43,700 nt of DNA from positions 1 to 43,700 of the forward strand of contig CAJQJY010000017.1 of assembly GCA_905478765.1 (NCBI GenBank), given 5' to 3'. The DNA comes from an uncultured Flavobacteriales bacterium (GTDB taxonomy: Bacteria; Bacteroidota; Bacteroidia; Flavobacteriales; BACL11). A program made the translations under genes and the position numbers. This document shows positions 1-8,391 of this stretch, piece by piece. Each line of letters opens with the position of its first letter. Position 1 is the stretch's first letter. Below the pieces are notes generated by a model. It ran no database searches. It was given only the letters and a program-made list of their open reading frames with translations, and was not told the DNA's origin.

Positions 1-127
1 AAACTTACAACAATTTGTTGGTGAGTACACTAAATCAATTGATTTAGAGTCTTACACTAAAGGAGTTTACTTCTTAGAAATTACAACAAATAGTGGTGTA
101 GTTAACAAAAAATTAATCCTTCAATAA
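1..127 (+). CDS. C-terminal fragment of a T9SS-secreted protein (sorting domain)
   Basis: This is the last 41 residues of a gene that begins before the window; the frame opens at base 2 and ends in TAA at 125-127. The tail reads YTKGVYFLEI, then a short gap, then VNKKLILQ. That is the usual form of the type A T9SS sorting domain (Por_Secre_tail): a G-[IV]-Y-x-[LV] strand followed by a strand ending KK[LI][IV][LI]. Such tails send proteins across the outer membrane and are then removed. Nothing can be said about the function of the missing part. A strong terminator follows 22 bases later. Confidence 0.85.
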   Translation, partial: NLQQFVGEYTKSIDLESYTKGVYFLEITTNSGVVNKKLILQ

Positions 128-149
128 AGAAACTGACCTTAATTAATCT

Positions 150-179
150 AGAAAACCCACTCGTTAGAGTGGGTTTTCT
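150..179 (+). terminator. Intrinsic terminator with perfect 13-bp stem
   Basis: The stem arms are 150-162 and 167-179 with a GTTA loop at 163-166. The stem has a GC-rich core (CCCACTC/GAGTGGG) flanked by A and T runs. It ends the upstream T9SS-secreted gene. Its core matches the hairpin at 1652-1675 almost exactly. Confidence 0.85.
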
Positions 180-234
180 GCTATTAAGTAGGCTTCACGT
201 TTCTTATTTCTAAATTTTTTAAAATTTTTTTAAG

Positions 235-242
235 TAAGTTTG
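235..242 (+). promoter_or_regulatory. -7 promoter box TAAGTTTG, four bases before the ATG
   Basis: This is a perfect match to the Bacteroidota -7 consensus TAnnTTTG. Only CTTT (243-246) separates it from the ATG at 247, so the transcript probably starts at or next to the start codon. No clear TTTG -33 element is present in the T-rich upstream stretch. Confidence 0.55.
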
Positions 243-246
243 CTTT

Positions 247-1647
247 ATGAACAAATTACTATACATATTACTTTACATGCCAATAATTAGCTTTACACAA
301 AATCCTAATTATTCTGAAGATATTGCTCCAATAATCTATGGAAAATGTTTGCAATGTCATTATAGTGGTGGTATTGCTCCCTTGTCTTTAGAAACATACC
401 CAGATGCAGTTGCTAATGCGGGATTAATTCAGCATGTTGTTTCAAATGGAGAGATGCCACCTTGGCCACCAGACACTACATATCAGCGTTTTTCCTATGA
501 AAATATATTATCCCTAGATGAAATAACAATGATTACAGATTGGATTACATTAGGTGCCCCTATTGGAGATACTAACTTATTACCTCAAATCCCGATATTT
601 CCAACTACTTCAAGTTTAGGTAATGCTGATTTAGAAATTCAGATTCCAACTTACTCAAGCACCGCAACTTCAAATTCTGATGATTATGTTTGTTTTTCCA
701 TACCAACGGGCTTAATGCAGAATAGAGAGATACGAGCTATTGAGGTAATACCTGGAAATTTACAAACAGTACATCATGCAATAATTTCATTGGATGCTTT
801 TCCAAATAGTTCTATTGTTACTACACCAAATTGCATGGGACCTCAAGGAGGTACCATTTATACCTGGGCACCCGGATCTGTTCCTTTAATTTATCCTTTA
901 AGTCAGACATATGATTTTGGAGTTAATTTACCAGCAAATAGTAGTTTGTCTATTTCTATGCATTATCCTGAAGGAAGTTTTGGACAATTAGACAGTACTA
1001 AAGTAAAAATTTATTTTCACCCTGTAAACACAGCAATTAGAGAAATATATAGTGATTATTTAATAAATGAAGGTCTTTTATCCCAACCATTTATATTACC
1101 TCCAAACCAGATAACTGAAATAACAGGAACATTTGGACCTACTAATCAAGATTATTCTTTTATGTCAGTATTTCCCCATATGCATCTTCTTGGAAAAAGT
1201 ATTGAGATGTTTGCTGTATCACCTTTAAATGACACCATAAATCTCATTAAAATAAATAATTGGGATTTTGAATGGCAAGGTGCGTATTTATTTAAAAAAT
1301 TTCTAAAAATACCATCAGGAAGTATGATATATGCTACTGGTTTTTATGATAACACACAAAGTTTATCAAATCCAAACCCTGTAACTGTTCAATCAGGTTT
1401 AAACACACAGGATGAAATGTTTGTTGGTATTTTTCAGTTTTTAGATTATGAGATAGGTGATGAAAACATTATTTTAGAAAGTACTAATATTGTATCAAGT
1501 AATAGTTCAAATCTTCCATTTAATTTAAACGGCAAATTTTCTAAAGTAGTTGATATATTAGGAAGAGAAACAAAAGAATCAAAAAATATCCCGCTTTTTT
1601 ATCTATATGATGATGGAACGGTGGAGAAGAAAATAATTATTGAATAA
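247..1647 (+). CDS. Secreted cytochrome c / copper monooxygenase-like protein with T9SS sorting tail
   Basis: Residues 1-18 form a short signal peptide ending FTQ. A class I haem c site CLQCH lies at 34-38, with M70 in GEMPPW as the likely distal ligand. The rest resembles the copper type II ascorbate-dependent monooxygenase (PHM-like) fold: HH at 176-177, a W-A-P-G motif at 207-210, HMH at 311-313 and a DEM motif with M391. These match the two His pairs and the Met that bind copper in PHM. The C-terminus (DILGRET, then YDDGTVEKKIIIE) is a flavobacterial T9SS sorting tail. Protein family and secretion route follow from motifs. The substrate is unknown, and a redox or oxygenase role outside the cell is inferred. 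The gene stands alone between two near-identical terminators. Confidence 0.8.
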   Translation: MNKLLYILLYMPIISFTQNPNYSEDIAPIIYGKCLQCHYSGGIAPLSLETYPDAVANAGLIQHVVSNGEMPPWPPDTTYQRFSYENILSLDEITMITDWITLGAPIGDTNLLPQIPIFPTTSSLGNADLEIQIPTYSSTATSNSDDYVCFSIPTGLMQNREIRAIEVIPGNLQTVHHAIISLDAFPNSSIVTTPNCMGPQGGTIYTWAPGSVPLIYPLSQTYDFGVNLPANSSLSISMHYPEGSFGQLDSTKVKIYFHPVNTAIREIYSDYLINEGLLSQPFILPPNQITEITGTFGPTNQDYSFMSVFPHMHLLGKSIEMFAVSPLNDTINLIKINNWDFEWQGAYLFKKFLKIPSGSMIYATGFYDNTQSLSNPNPVTVQSGLNTQDEMFVGIFQFLDYEIGDENIILESTNIVSSNSSNLPFNLNGKFSKVVDILGRETKESKNIPLFYLYDDGTVEKKIIIE

Positions 1648-1651
1648 ATAA

Positions 1652-1675
1652 AAACCCACTCAAATGAGTGGGTTT
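1652..1675. terminator. Bidirectional intrinsic terminator shared by the cytochrome/PHM gene and tmRNA
   Basis: The arms are 1652-1661 and 1666-1675 with an AAAT loop. The plus strand continues into TTTCTTTT and the minus strand into TTTTTATTTATT. It sits 4 bases after the plus-strand stop codon and 5 bases beyond the tmRNA CCA end, so it can stop transcription from both sides. Confidence 0.85.
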
Positions 1676-1680
1676 CTTTT

Positions 1681-2050
1681 TGGTGGAGCTGGGGGGTATC
1701 GAACCCCCGTCCAAACAAGGAATTATATAACTTTCTACATGTTTATCTTATTTTGGTTTTCGAAATCAGGTTGGAAATAAGCAATCCAAACCTAATCCTT
1801 AGCTTTTTAAAATTTTGCAAGTATATAAAAGCAATAGACCCACTATCCTGATTTTGATTATGTTTCAAGATTTATAGGAGACAGGAAGTCCTATAAAAGA
1901 AACAAAAGCTTACGTAATTATATAAATTAGGCAGCTAAAGCGTAATTATTTTCGCCAATTAAAAATGTGAATTTTAATATTTACGAGCTAAAATACAATG
2001 CTCGACATGCTTACTACAAAACGCACTTGCAGTCAAATCCAGTCAGCCCC
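1681..2050 (-). ncRNA. ssrA: Transfer-messenger RNA (tmRNA), tag GENNYALAA
   Basis: tmRNA rescues stalled ribosomes and adds a degradation tag. On the minus strand it begins GGGGCUGACUGG at 2050 and ends CAGCUCCACCA at 1681. The two ends form the seven-pair acceptor stem with one G-U pair, and the CCA is encoded. The T-arm contains GGGGGTTCGATACCCCC. The tag frame at 1956-1927 reads Gly-Glu-Asn-Asn-Tyr-Ala-Leu-Ala-Ala-stop, matching known Bacteroidota tags. The resume codon appears to be this Gly codon (GGC), but the exact resume point is inferred. Length is about 370 nt, normal for the family. A -7 box lies upstream at 2071-2078 and the shared hairpin at 1652-1675 ends it. Confidence 0.96.
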
Positions 2051-2070
2051 AATAAATTAATGAACTTTTG

Positions 2071-2078
2071 CAAAACTA
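2071..2078 (-). promoter_or_regulatory. -7 box TAGTTTTG for tmRNA
   Basis: Read on the minus strand this matches TAnnTTTG perfectly. It lies 20 bases before the mature tmRNA 5' end, leaving a short leader for RNase P to remove. No obvious TTTG -33 element is seen at the expected spacing. Confidence 0.55.
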
Positions 2079-2110
2079 CAAAAATCACTAGTTAAGTGTT
2101 GTGCTTTTTT

Positions 2111-2118
2111 TACTTTTG
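2111..2118 (+). promoter_or_regulatory. -7 box TACTTTTG for the LYS1-like gene
   Basis: A perfect TAnnTTTG match 21 bases before the ATG at 2140. The leader after it is A-rich (ATATATATAG), which fits start selection without a Shine-Dalgarno sequence. It is divergent from the tmRNA box 32 bases away. Confidence 0.5.
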
Positions 2119-2139
2119 TGAACGAAATATATATAGATT

Positions 2140-3342
2140 ATGAAGATAGGCGTTTTAAAAGAAGAAAAAGTACCAGTTGATAAGCGTGTTCCACTAACGC
2201 CAAAGCAATGTAGAGTGCTGCTTAATACTTATCCTAGCCTCGAGATTGCAGTGAAAAGTAGTAGTATTAGGTGCTTTTCTGATGATATGTATATAGCAGA
2301 AGGAGTACAAGTTGTTAATGACTTGTCTGATTGTGATGTGTTAATAGGAGTGAAGGAAGTGCCAAAAAGTTTACTAATACCTAATAGAACATATTTCTAT
2401 TTCTCTCATACTATAAAGGAACAGCCTTACAATAGAGGTTTGTTATTAAAAATGATGGCACTTAATATTAGTATGGTAGATTATGAGGTGCTGAAAAATC
2501 ATAAAGGAAAACGACTTTTAGGATTTGGAAGATATGCTGGTATTGTTGGTGCTTATAATGGCTTTTTGACTTATGGGTTGAAATCTGGTAAGTATAACTT
2601 GAAAACAGCTCATAATTGTGAGGACAGAGTAGAAATGGAAGGTGAGATGAATAAGATAAAGCTAAGCAATGAAAAGATAATTGTAACAGGAAATGGTAGG
2701 GTAGGAAATGGTATTTTGGATATAATTCAGAAAGCAAATATAAGAGAGGTTTCAAAATCAGAATTCCTAAACAATACGTTTAATGAAGCTGTTTTTATTC
2801 ACCTTAATACTATGGATTACAATGTTAGAATTGATGGTTCCAAATCTAATAAATATGAATTTTATAAGCAGCCAGAATTATATTGCTCCTCCTTTATGAA
2901 TTATGCTAAACAAGCTGATATTTTTATTGCAGGACATTATTATAGTTCTGGTTCTCCTTATTTATTTACTAGAGAGGATATTAAACATCTAGACTTTAAG
3001 ATTAAAGTTGTAGCTGATGTTTCTTGCGATATTAATGGGCCTATTGCTTGCACGATAAGACCTTCAACTCTTTCTGATCCGATTTACGGATATGACAAAC
3101 AAACTGGACAAGAAGTAGATTTTAGTAACGAAGATGCAATTGCAGTTATGGCAGTTGATAATTTGCCTTGTGAGTTACCAAAAGATGCTTCTGAAGATTT
3201 TGGAAATGAATTGCTTGAAAAAATATTACCTTCATTAATTATTAGTGATGATGAGCAAATTATTGCAAATGCTACTCTTTGCAGAAATGGAGATTTAACA
3301 CCAAATTTTGAATACTTACGAAATTACGTAAACGGAAATTAA
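2140..3342 (+). CDS. LYS1/alanine-dehydrogenase-like NAD(P)-dependent oxidoreductase
   Basis: This 400-aa protein has the AlaDh/PNT N-terminal fold followed by a nucleotide-binding domain (VTGNGRVGNGIL, about residues 183-194). It carries the paired residues K72 (GVKEVP) and H90 (YFSHT) that are catalytic in alanine dehydrogenase and in yeast saccharopine dehydrogenase LYS1. The segment GFGRYAGIVGAYNG resembles LYS1 more than true alanine dehydrogenase, and a clear Ald is encoded separately at 27057. No lysine-pathway neighbour is present, so the substrate is uncertain: saccharopine-like, opine-like or another amino acid. The gene is single, with its own promoter, and its stop codon overlaps that of rpe. 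Confidence 0.75.
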   Translation: MKIGVLKEEKVPVDKRVPLTPKQCRVLLNTYPSLEIAVKSSSIRCFSDDMYIAEGVQVVNDLSDCDVLIGVKEVPKSLLIPNRTYFYFSHTIKEQPYNRGLLLKMMALNISMVDYEVLKNHKGKRLLGFGRYAGIVGAYNGFLTYGLKSGKYNLKTAHNCEDRVEMEGEMNKIKLSNEKIIVTGNGRVGNGILDIIQKANIREVSKSEFLNNTFNEAVFIHLNTMDYNVRIDGSKSNKYEFYKQPELYCSSFMNYAKQADIFIAGHYYSSGSPYLFTREDIKHLDFKIKVVADVSCDINGPIACTIRPSTLSDPIYGYDKQTGQEVDFSNEDAIAVMAVDNLPCELPKDASEDFGNELLEKILPSLIISDDEQIIANATLCRNGDLTPNFEYLRNYVNGN

Positions 3343-3989
3343 ATTACTTTTAACTCAGCAATAGTATCAGTAGGATTATCTGATTTAAATATAAAGCTAC
3401 CTGCTACTAACACATCAGCACCTGCGTCTAATAATTTTCTTGCGTTAGATGAAGTTACCCCACCATCAATTTCTATATGTGTATTTAGACCTTGATTTTT
3501 AGCCATCTGTCTAAGTTTTCTTACTTTGTTGTAAGTCATTTCTTCAAACTTTTGTCCTCCAAATCCTGGATTTATTGACATTAATAAAACCATATAACAT
3601 TCAGGTAAAATATCTTCTAAAACAGTTACTGGAGTTGTTAAGTTTAGGACCACACCAGCTTTACATCCCGCATCTTTAATCTGAGTAAGTGTCCTGTGTA
3701 AATGTACTGTCGATTCGTAGTGCACAGTAATGATATCTGCACCAACTTTTGCAAACTCTTCAATATAGCGTTCCGGCTTTTCTATCATTAAGTGTACATC
3801 AAGCGGTTTTGTAGCGTGTTTTTTTATAGCCTTAATCACTGGCATTCCATAAGATATATTTGGTACAAAATGACCATCCATTACGTCAATATGAAACCAA
3901 TCCGCTTTGCTATTATTTATCATTTCACAATCTCTTTGAAGGTTTCCGAAATCTGCTGCTAATATTGAAGGTGCTATTTTGTGTGACAT
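3339..3989 (-). CDS. rpe: Ribulose-phosphate 3-epimerase
   Basis: Interconverts ribulose 5-phosphate and xylulose 5-phosphate in the pentose phosphate pathway. The 216-aa TIM barrel has all the family marks: APSILAADF near the N-terminus, then DWFHIDVMDGHFVPN, DVHLMIEKPERYI, MSINPGFGGQKF and IEIDGGV, and a phosphate-binding GADVLVAGSFIF near the end. The length is typical. It has its own -7 box at 4006-4013, placed straight after the rpoD terminator, so it is probably transcribed independently of rpoD. The last codon overlaps the convergent LYS1-like gene by 4 bases. Confidence 0.96.
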   Translation of the reverse strand: MSHKIAPSILAADFGNLQRDCEMINNSKADWFHIDVMDGHFVPNISYGMPVIKAIKKHATKPLDVHLMIEKPERYIEEFAKVGADIITVHYESTVHLHRTLTQIKDAGCKAGVVLNLTTPVTVLEDILPECYMVLLMSINPGFGGQKFEEMTYNKVRKLRQMAKNQGLNTHIEIDGGVTSSNARKLLDAGADVLVAGSFIFKSDNPTDTIAELKVI

Positions 3990-4005
3990 TTTTAATTCTT
4001 TTTTG

Positions 4006-4013
4006 CAAACATA
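4006..4013 (-). promoter_or_regulatory. -7 box TATGTTTG for rpe
   Basis: A perfect TAnnTTTG match on the minus strand, 16 bases before the rpe ATG. It begins within eight bases of the T-run of the rpoD terminator, so rpoD termination and rpe initiation are nearly coincident. Confidence 0.5.
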
Positions 4014-4020
4014 GATAAAA

Positions 4021-4043
4021 AAAGAGGGCTAAAAGCCCTCTTT
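4021..4043 (-). terminator. Intrinsic terminator after rpoD
   Basis: The arms are 4021-4030 and 4034-4043 (core AGAGGGCT/AGCCCTCT) with a three-base loop. On the minus strand the hairpin runs into a seven-T tract. It lies just 4 bases past the rpoD stop codon. Confidence 0.88.
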
Positions 4044-4047
4044 CAAT

Positions 4048-4911
4048 TTATCCTAAATAAGTTTTCAAGATTTTACTTCTTGATGTTTGTTTTAGTCGCC
4101 TAACAGCTTTCTCTTTAATTTGCCTAACTCTTTCTCTTGTTAAATCAAATTTCTCACCAATCTCTTCAAGAGTCATTGCATGTCCAGCATTTAATCCAAA
4201 ATATGAAGAAACAACATCAGCCTCTCTAGCTGTTAAAGTGTCTAAGGCTCTTCTGATTTCTTCTCTTAGTGATTCTAACATTAGCAGTGCATCAGGGTTT
4301 GGGCTGTCTTCTGAACCCATAACATCATACAAGTTACTATCTTCACCTTCAATTAAAGGGGCGTCCATTGATACATGCCTTCCTGTATTTTTTAATGATT
4401 GCTTAACTTCAGTTATTGAAAGCTCTACTAAATCTGCTATTTCTTCAGCAGTAGGAGGTCTTTCAAATTTTTGTTCTAAAGCTGCATACGCCTTATTAAT
4501 TTTATTAATAGAACCAATTTTATTAAGTGGTAACCTAACAATACGTGATTGTTCCGCTAAAGCTTGTAAGATTGACTGACGAATCCACCAGACAGCATAG
4601 GAAATAAACTTAAATCCTCTTGTTTCATCAAATCGCTTTGCTGCTTTAATAAGTCCAAGATTTCCTTCATTAATTAAATCAGGTAGAGTTAATCCTTGAT
4701 TTTGATATTGCTTAGAAACAGAAACAACAAATCGTAAATTTGCTTTGGTTAGTTTTTCAAGAGCTCTTTCATCACCAGCTTTAATTTTTTGTGCTAACTC
4801 TACTTCTTCTTCAGCAGTAATTAAATCTACTCTTCCAATTTCTTGTAAGTATTTATCAAGTGATGCAGTTTCTCTATTAGTAACTTGCTTTGTAATTTTT
4901 AGTTGCCTCAT
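4048..4911 (-). CDS. rpoD: Primary RNA polymerase sigma factor (RpoD/SigA)
   Basis: The housekeeping sigma factor, 287 aa, the compact form usual in Bacteroidota; it lacks region 1.1 and the long non-conserved insert. Region 1.2 ([18 protein letters not shown]) opens the protein. Region 2 contains [18 protein letters not shown] and [16 protein letters not shown], used for core binding and promoter melting. Region 4 ([27 protein letters not shown]) is the helix-turn-helix for the upstream element. This is presumably the factor that reads the TAnnTTTG boxes found across the window. No perfect TAnnTTTG box was found upstream of rpoD itself. It is monocistronic, with a strong terminator. Confidence 0.96.
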   Translation of the reverse strand: MRQLKITKQVTNRETASLDKYLQEIGRVDLITAEEEVELAQKIKAGDERALEKLTKANLRFVVSVSKQYQNQGLTLPDLINEGNLGLIKAAKRFDETRGFKFISYAVWWIRQSILQALAEQSRIVRLPLNKIGSINKINKAYAALEQKFERPPTAEEIADLVELSITEVKQSLKNTGRHVSMDAPLIEGEDSNLYDVMGSEDSPNPDALLMLESLREEIRRALDTLTAREADVVSSYFGLNAGHAMTLEEIGEKFDLTRERVRQIKEKAVRRLKQTSRSKILKTYLG

Positions 4912-4993
4912 TTCTTTTTTTTTATTTAGTAATCTTGTGCACAGCCATTATACGATCAGTTTTGCAAAAGGTTACATTTTAGTATAAAAAATA

Positions 4994-7123
4994 TTATTTT
5001 CTTTCTGGCTTAGGTAAAAGTACTTTTCTTGATAACTTAAGTTTACCACTTCTTTCATCAATAGCAATTAATTTTACTTCAATTGTATCACCTTCTTTAA
5101 GCACATCCTCAACATTCTCGACTCTTTCCCATGCTAACTCAGAAACATGAACTAATCCATCGGTGTTTGGAGCAATTCCAACAAAGGCGCCATAAGGCAT
5201 AATTGATTTTACTTTTCCTTTATAAATTTCACCAACTTCTGGCATAAATGCAATTGATTTAATTTTTTCAACTGCAGAATCAATACCATCTTGATCAGTT
5301 CCTAAGATCTCGACTACACCCATATCATCAATTTCTTCAATAGATATATTTGTTCCTGTAGATGCTTGTAATTCTTGAATGATTTTTCCTCCAGGACCAA
5401 TAATCCCACCAATAGTTGATTTTGGAACTTTTAATACTACAATTTTTGGAGTTTGAGGTTTTAACTGAACTCTTGGCTCTGCAATTGTTTCAATAATTTT
5501 TTCTAAAATATGTAATCTCCCCTCTTTTGCTTGGTTTAAGGCCTTATCTAAAATTTCGTAAGATAATCCTTGTACTTTGATATCCATTTGACAAGCAGTA
5601 ATACCATCAGCAGTACCACAGATTTTAAAGTCCATATCTCCTAAATGATCTTCATCGCCTAAAATGTCAGAAAGTACAGCATAGTTGTTTGGGTCTTTCT
5701 CATCAGAAATTAACCCCATTGCAATACCAGAAACTGGTTTTTGGATTTTAACTCCTGCATCCATTAATGCCAAAGTACCGGCACAAACTGTTGCCATTGA
5801 AGAAGATCCATTCGATTCTAAAATATCCGATACAATTCTTACTGTATAAGGATTCTCAGTAGGAATCATCTTCTTTAATGCTCTTTGGGCTAAATTTCCG
5901 TGTCCGATTTCTCTTCTACTTACATTAAATTTCATTCTGGCTTCTCCTGTAGAGAAAGGAGGGAAGTTGTAGTGTAAGTAGAAACTTTCATGTCCTTGAT
6001 GGGTTACTCCATCTAAACGGTTTACATCAGTAGCTGAACCTAAAGTTACAGTTGTTAATGATTGAGTTTCACCTCTTGTAAATACAGCTGATCCATGTGG
6101 ACTATATAAATAATCTACTTCACACCAAATAGATCTTATTTCAGTTGTTGCTCTTCCATCTAATCTCTTTCCTTCTGATAACACCAGATTTCTTATCGCT
6201 TCTTTTTCAACATCATGGTAGTATACCCCAATTAATTTTGAATCATATTTTTCAGCCTCATCTGCTGATAAGCTTGCAATCCAATCTGTTTTTACAGCTT
6301 TAAATTTAGTTGATCTCTCATCTTTACCTAGTCCTTCTGATGCTACAGAATAAACTGCATCATAAGTTTCTGCGTTAATTTTATTTTTTAAATCTTCATC
6401 ATGATTTTCATGACAATATTCTCTCTTTTCAGTAGAAACACCAACTTGAGCAGCTAATGCTAACTGTGCAGCACATTGTACTTTAATTGCTTCATGTCCA
6501 ATTTTGATTGCTTCAATCATTTCAGCTTCTGAAACTTCACTCATTTCTCCTTCAACCATTGCAACACTATCAGCTGATGCTCCAACCATAAGGTCAATAT
6601 CTGCATTTTCTAAGTCAGCTGCTGATGGGTTAATTACATAACTTCCATTAATTCTTGCTACTCTACATTCTGAAATTGGTCCATTAAAAGGAATATCAGA
6701 AAGTGCAATTGCAGTGGAAGCGGCAAGTGCAGCTAAAGCATCAGGCTTTACATTAGGGTCATGTGAGTTTAAGGATATCATAATTTGCACCTCAGCATGA
6801 TAATCACTAGGAAACATAGGTCTTAATATTCTATCAACCAATCTCATCACCAATATTTCTTGGTCAGTTGGTCTTCCTTCTCTTTTTAAGAATCCTCCAG
6901 GGAATCTGCCATCAGCAGCAAATTTCTCTCTATAGTCTACTGTTAATGGTAAAAAATCTACTCCTTCTCTAGCTTCAAAACTAGAAACTACAGTTGCAAG
7001 CATATGAGTGTTTCCCATTCTTAATTCAACTGAGCCGTGTGCTTGTTTTGCTAATTTTCCTGTTGAGATAGAAATTTCTCTTCCGTCTTCTAATGTAATA
7101 ATTTGTTTTTCTTCTTTTATCAT
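4994..7123 (-). CDS. pnp: Polyribonucleotide nucleotidyltransferase (PNPase)
   Basis: A 3'-to-5' phosphorolytic exoribonuclease of RNA turnover. The 709-aa protein has two RNase PH domains (the first with [14 protein letters not shown] and [16 protein letters not shown], the second with [26 protein letters not shown]), then a KH domain ([14 protein letters not shown], roughly residues 565-580) and an S1 domain ([20 protein letters not shown] to the C-terminus). The acidic catalytic stretch [16 protein letters not shown] is intact. It follows rpsO, as in many bacteria, but a terminator hairpin lies between them and no clear pnp promoter was found. Expression probably relies on read-through. 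Confidence 0.97.
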   Translation of the reverse strand: MIKEEKQIITLEDGREISISTGKLAKQAHGSVELRMGNTHMLATVVSSFEAREGVDFLPLTVDYREKFAADGRFPGGFLKREGRPTDQEILVMRLVDRILRPMFPSDYHAEVQIMISLNSHDPNVKPDALAALAASTAIALSDIPFNGPISECRVARINGSYVINPSAADLENADIDLMVGASADSVAMVEGEMSEVSEAEMIEAIKIGHEAIKVQCAAQLALAAQVGVSTEKREYCHENHDEDLKNKINAETYDAVYSVASEGLGKDERSTKFKAVKTDWIASLSADEAEKYDSKLIGVYYHDVEKEAIRNLVLSEGKRLDGRATTEIRSIWCEVDYLYSPHGSAVFTRGETQSLTTVTLGSATDVNRLDGVTHQGHESFYLHYNFPPFSTGEARMKFNVSRREIGHGNLAQRALKKMIPTENPYTVRIVSDILESNGSSSMATVCAGTLALMDAGVKIQKPVSGIAMGLISDEKDPNNYAVLSDILGDEDHLGDMDFKICGTADGITACQMDIKVQGLSYEILDKALNQAKEGRLHILEKIIETIAEPRVQLKPQTPKIVVLKVPKSTIGGIIGPGGKIIQELQASTGTNISIEEIDDMGVVEILGTDQDGIDSAVEKIKSIAFMPEVGEIYKGKVKSIMPYGAFVGIAPNTDGLVHVSELAWERVENVEDVLKEGDTIEVKLIAIDERSGKLKLSRKVLLPKPERK

Positions 7124-7146
7124 CTTGTCTTCTTTGTTTATAAATT

Positions 7147-7176
7147 AAAAAAGGCAATAAAACTATTGCCTTTTTT
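7147..7176 (-). terminator. Hairpin between rpsO and pnp
   Basis: The arms are 7147-7159 and 7164-7176 (core GGCAATA/TATTGCC extended by A/T runs) with a four-base AAAC loop (GTTT on the minus strand). On the minus strand it ends in TTTTTT. It should terminate many rpsO transcripts and limit pnp expression. Confidence 0.75.
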
Positions 7177-7194
7177 AAGTTTGTTTGTCTTTTA

Positions 7195-7464
7195 TTATCT
7201 TCTTAGACCTAAATCCTTAACTAACTTCCTATAAGCTAAGATGTCTTTTCCTTTTAAGTAGTCTAATAATTTTCTTCTTTTACCAACCATTAATTGTAAT
7301 GATCTTTGTGTTCCGTAATCTTTACGATTGCTTTTTAAGTGCTCAGTTAAATCAGATATTTTCTTAGTAAATAATGCTACCTGGGAGTAAACTGATCCTG
7401 AATCTTTGGCGTCTTTACCAAATTCTTTGAAAATGTTTTCTTTTTTTTGTGTTGTTAAGCTCAT
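7195..7464 (-). CDS. rpsO: 30S ribosomal protein S15
   Basis: S15 binds 16S rRNA helices and helps assemble the central domain of the small subunit. The 89-aa length is standard. Family motifs are present: DAKDSGSVYSQVALFTKKI, LTEHLKSNRKDYGTQRSL, then MVGKRRKLLDYL and YRKLVKDLGLRR at the C-terminus. It has a -7 box at 7500-7507 and an A/G-rich leader (AAAAAGAAGAAT). It lies upstream of pnp, separated by a hairpin. Confidence 0.97.
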   Translation of the reverse strand: MSLTTQKKENIFKEFGKDAKDSGSVYSQVALFTKKISDLTEHLKSNRKDYGTQRSLQLMVGKRRKLLDYLKGKDILAYRKLVKDLGLRR

Positions 7465-7499
7465 ATTCTTCTTTTTAAAACCTCTTTATTTATGGGCCG

Positions 7500-7507
7500 C
7501 AAATTTA
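7500..7507 (-). promoter_or_regulatory. -7 box TAAATTTG for rpsO
   Basis: A perfect TAnnTTTG match on the minus strand, 35 bases before the rpsO ATG. It is followed by GCGGCCC, the usual GC step after the box in this clade. Confidence 0.5.
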
Positions 7508-7544
7508 GTAAAATATTTAATAAATTGCCTTTTTGATAATTTAT

Positions 7545-8390
7545 TTATTTTTTGATAATTCTGAATAGTTGTGCAAGTTTTTCTTTTAATTCTTTTCTGT
7601 CAATAATCATATCAATAAAACCGTGTTCTTGTAAGAATTCTGATGTTTGGAATCCTTCAGGTAAATCTTTACCAATAGTTTCTTTTACTACTCTAGGCCC
7701 TGCAAATCCAATTAGTGCATTTGGTTCTGCTATATTCATATCTCCAAGCATTGAAAATGAAGCAGTTGCTCCACCAAAAGTAGGGTCTGTACATAATGAT
7801 ATATAAGGTAACCCATCTTTTCCAAATTGTGCAAGTTTTGCTGATGTTTTTGCTAATTGCATTAATGATACTGCTGCTTCCATCATTCTTGCTCCTCCTG
7901 ATTTTGAGATAATAATCATTGGATGTTTGTTCTCTCTTGCATAGTCAATTGCTCTAGCAATTTTCTCTCCAACCACCGATCCCATTGATCCTCCAATAAA
8001 TTTGAAATCCATACTTGCAATAACAACTGCTTCTCCTTTTAGTTTTCCATGCGCAGTTCTTATAGCATCTTTCAATCCTGTATTTTTTTGCATTGATTTT
8101 AATCTATCTGTATATTTTTTCTTGTCAGAAAACTTTAAAGGATCTAGTGAAGTCATATTTGCATCAAGCTCAGTAAATTGATTATTATCAAATAATAATT
8201 CAAAATATTCTTTTGAGCCAATTCTAGAATGGTAATTACAATTAATACAACAATGAGAATTCTGTTGATGTTCCTCTGTAGTGATAATTGTTTTACACTT
8301 TGGACATTTGTACCAAAGCCCATCAGGAGTTTCTTTTTTCTGATGAGTTTCGGTGGTAATTCCTTCTTTTATTCTTTTGAACCAACCCAT
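7545..8390 (-). CDS. accD: Acetyl-CoA carboxylase carboxyltransferase subunit beta
   Basis: The beta half of the carboxyltransferase that makes malonyl-CoA for fatty acid synthesis. The 281-aa protein begins with GWFKRIKEG, then a four-cysteine zinc ribbon (CPKC at about 29-32 and CINC at about 48-51), then the crotonase-like domain with [44 protein letters not shown] and [15 protein letters not shown]. accA is not in the window. Its start codon is one base after the fbaA stop codon, so it is co-transcribed with fbaA. Confidence 0.96.
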   Translation of the reverse strand: MGWFKRIKEGITTETHQKKETPDGLWYKCPKCKTIITTEEHQQNSHCCINCNYHSRIGSKEYFELLFDNNQFTELDANMTSLDPLKFSDKKKYTDRLKSMQKNTGLKDAIRTAHGKLKGEAVVIASMDFKFIGGSMGSVVGEKIARAIDYARENKHPMIIISKSGGARMMEAAVSLMQLAKTSAKLAQFGKDGLPYISLCTDPTFGGATASFSMLGDMNIAEPNALIGFAGPRVVKETIGKDLPEGFQTSEFLQEHGFIDMIIDRKELKEKLAQLFRIIKK

Positions 8391-8391
8391 A

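Noticed and set aside
2468-2755. Open frame of 95 codons on the minus strand
   Set aside because: It lies wholly inside the LYS1-like gene, has low-complexity Leu/His/Tyr content and no family motifs; it is an antisense shadow.
4947-4952. TATAAT-like hexamer upstream of rpoD (minus strand)
   Set aside because: The nearest TTTG-like element is only 12 bases away and Bacteroidota sigma factors favour TAnnTTTG; in such AT-rich DNA this match is weak evidence.
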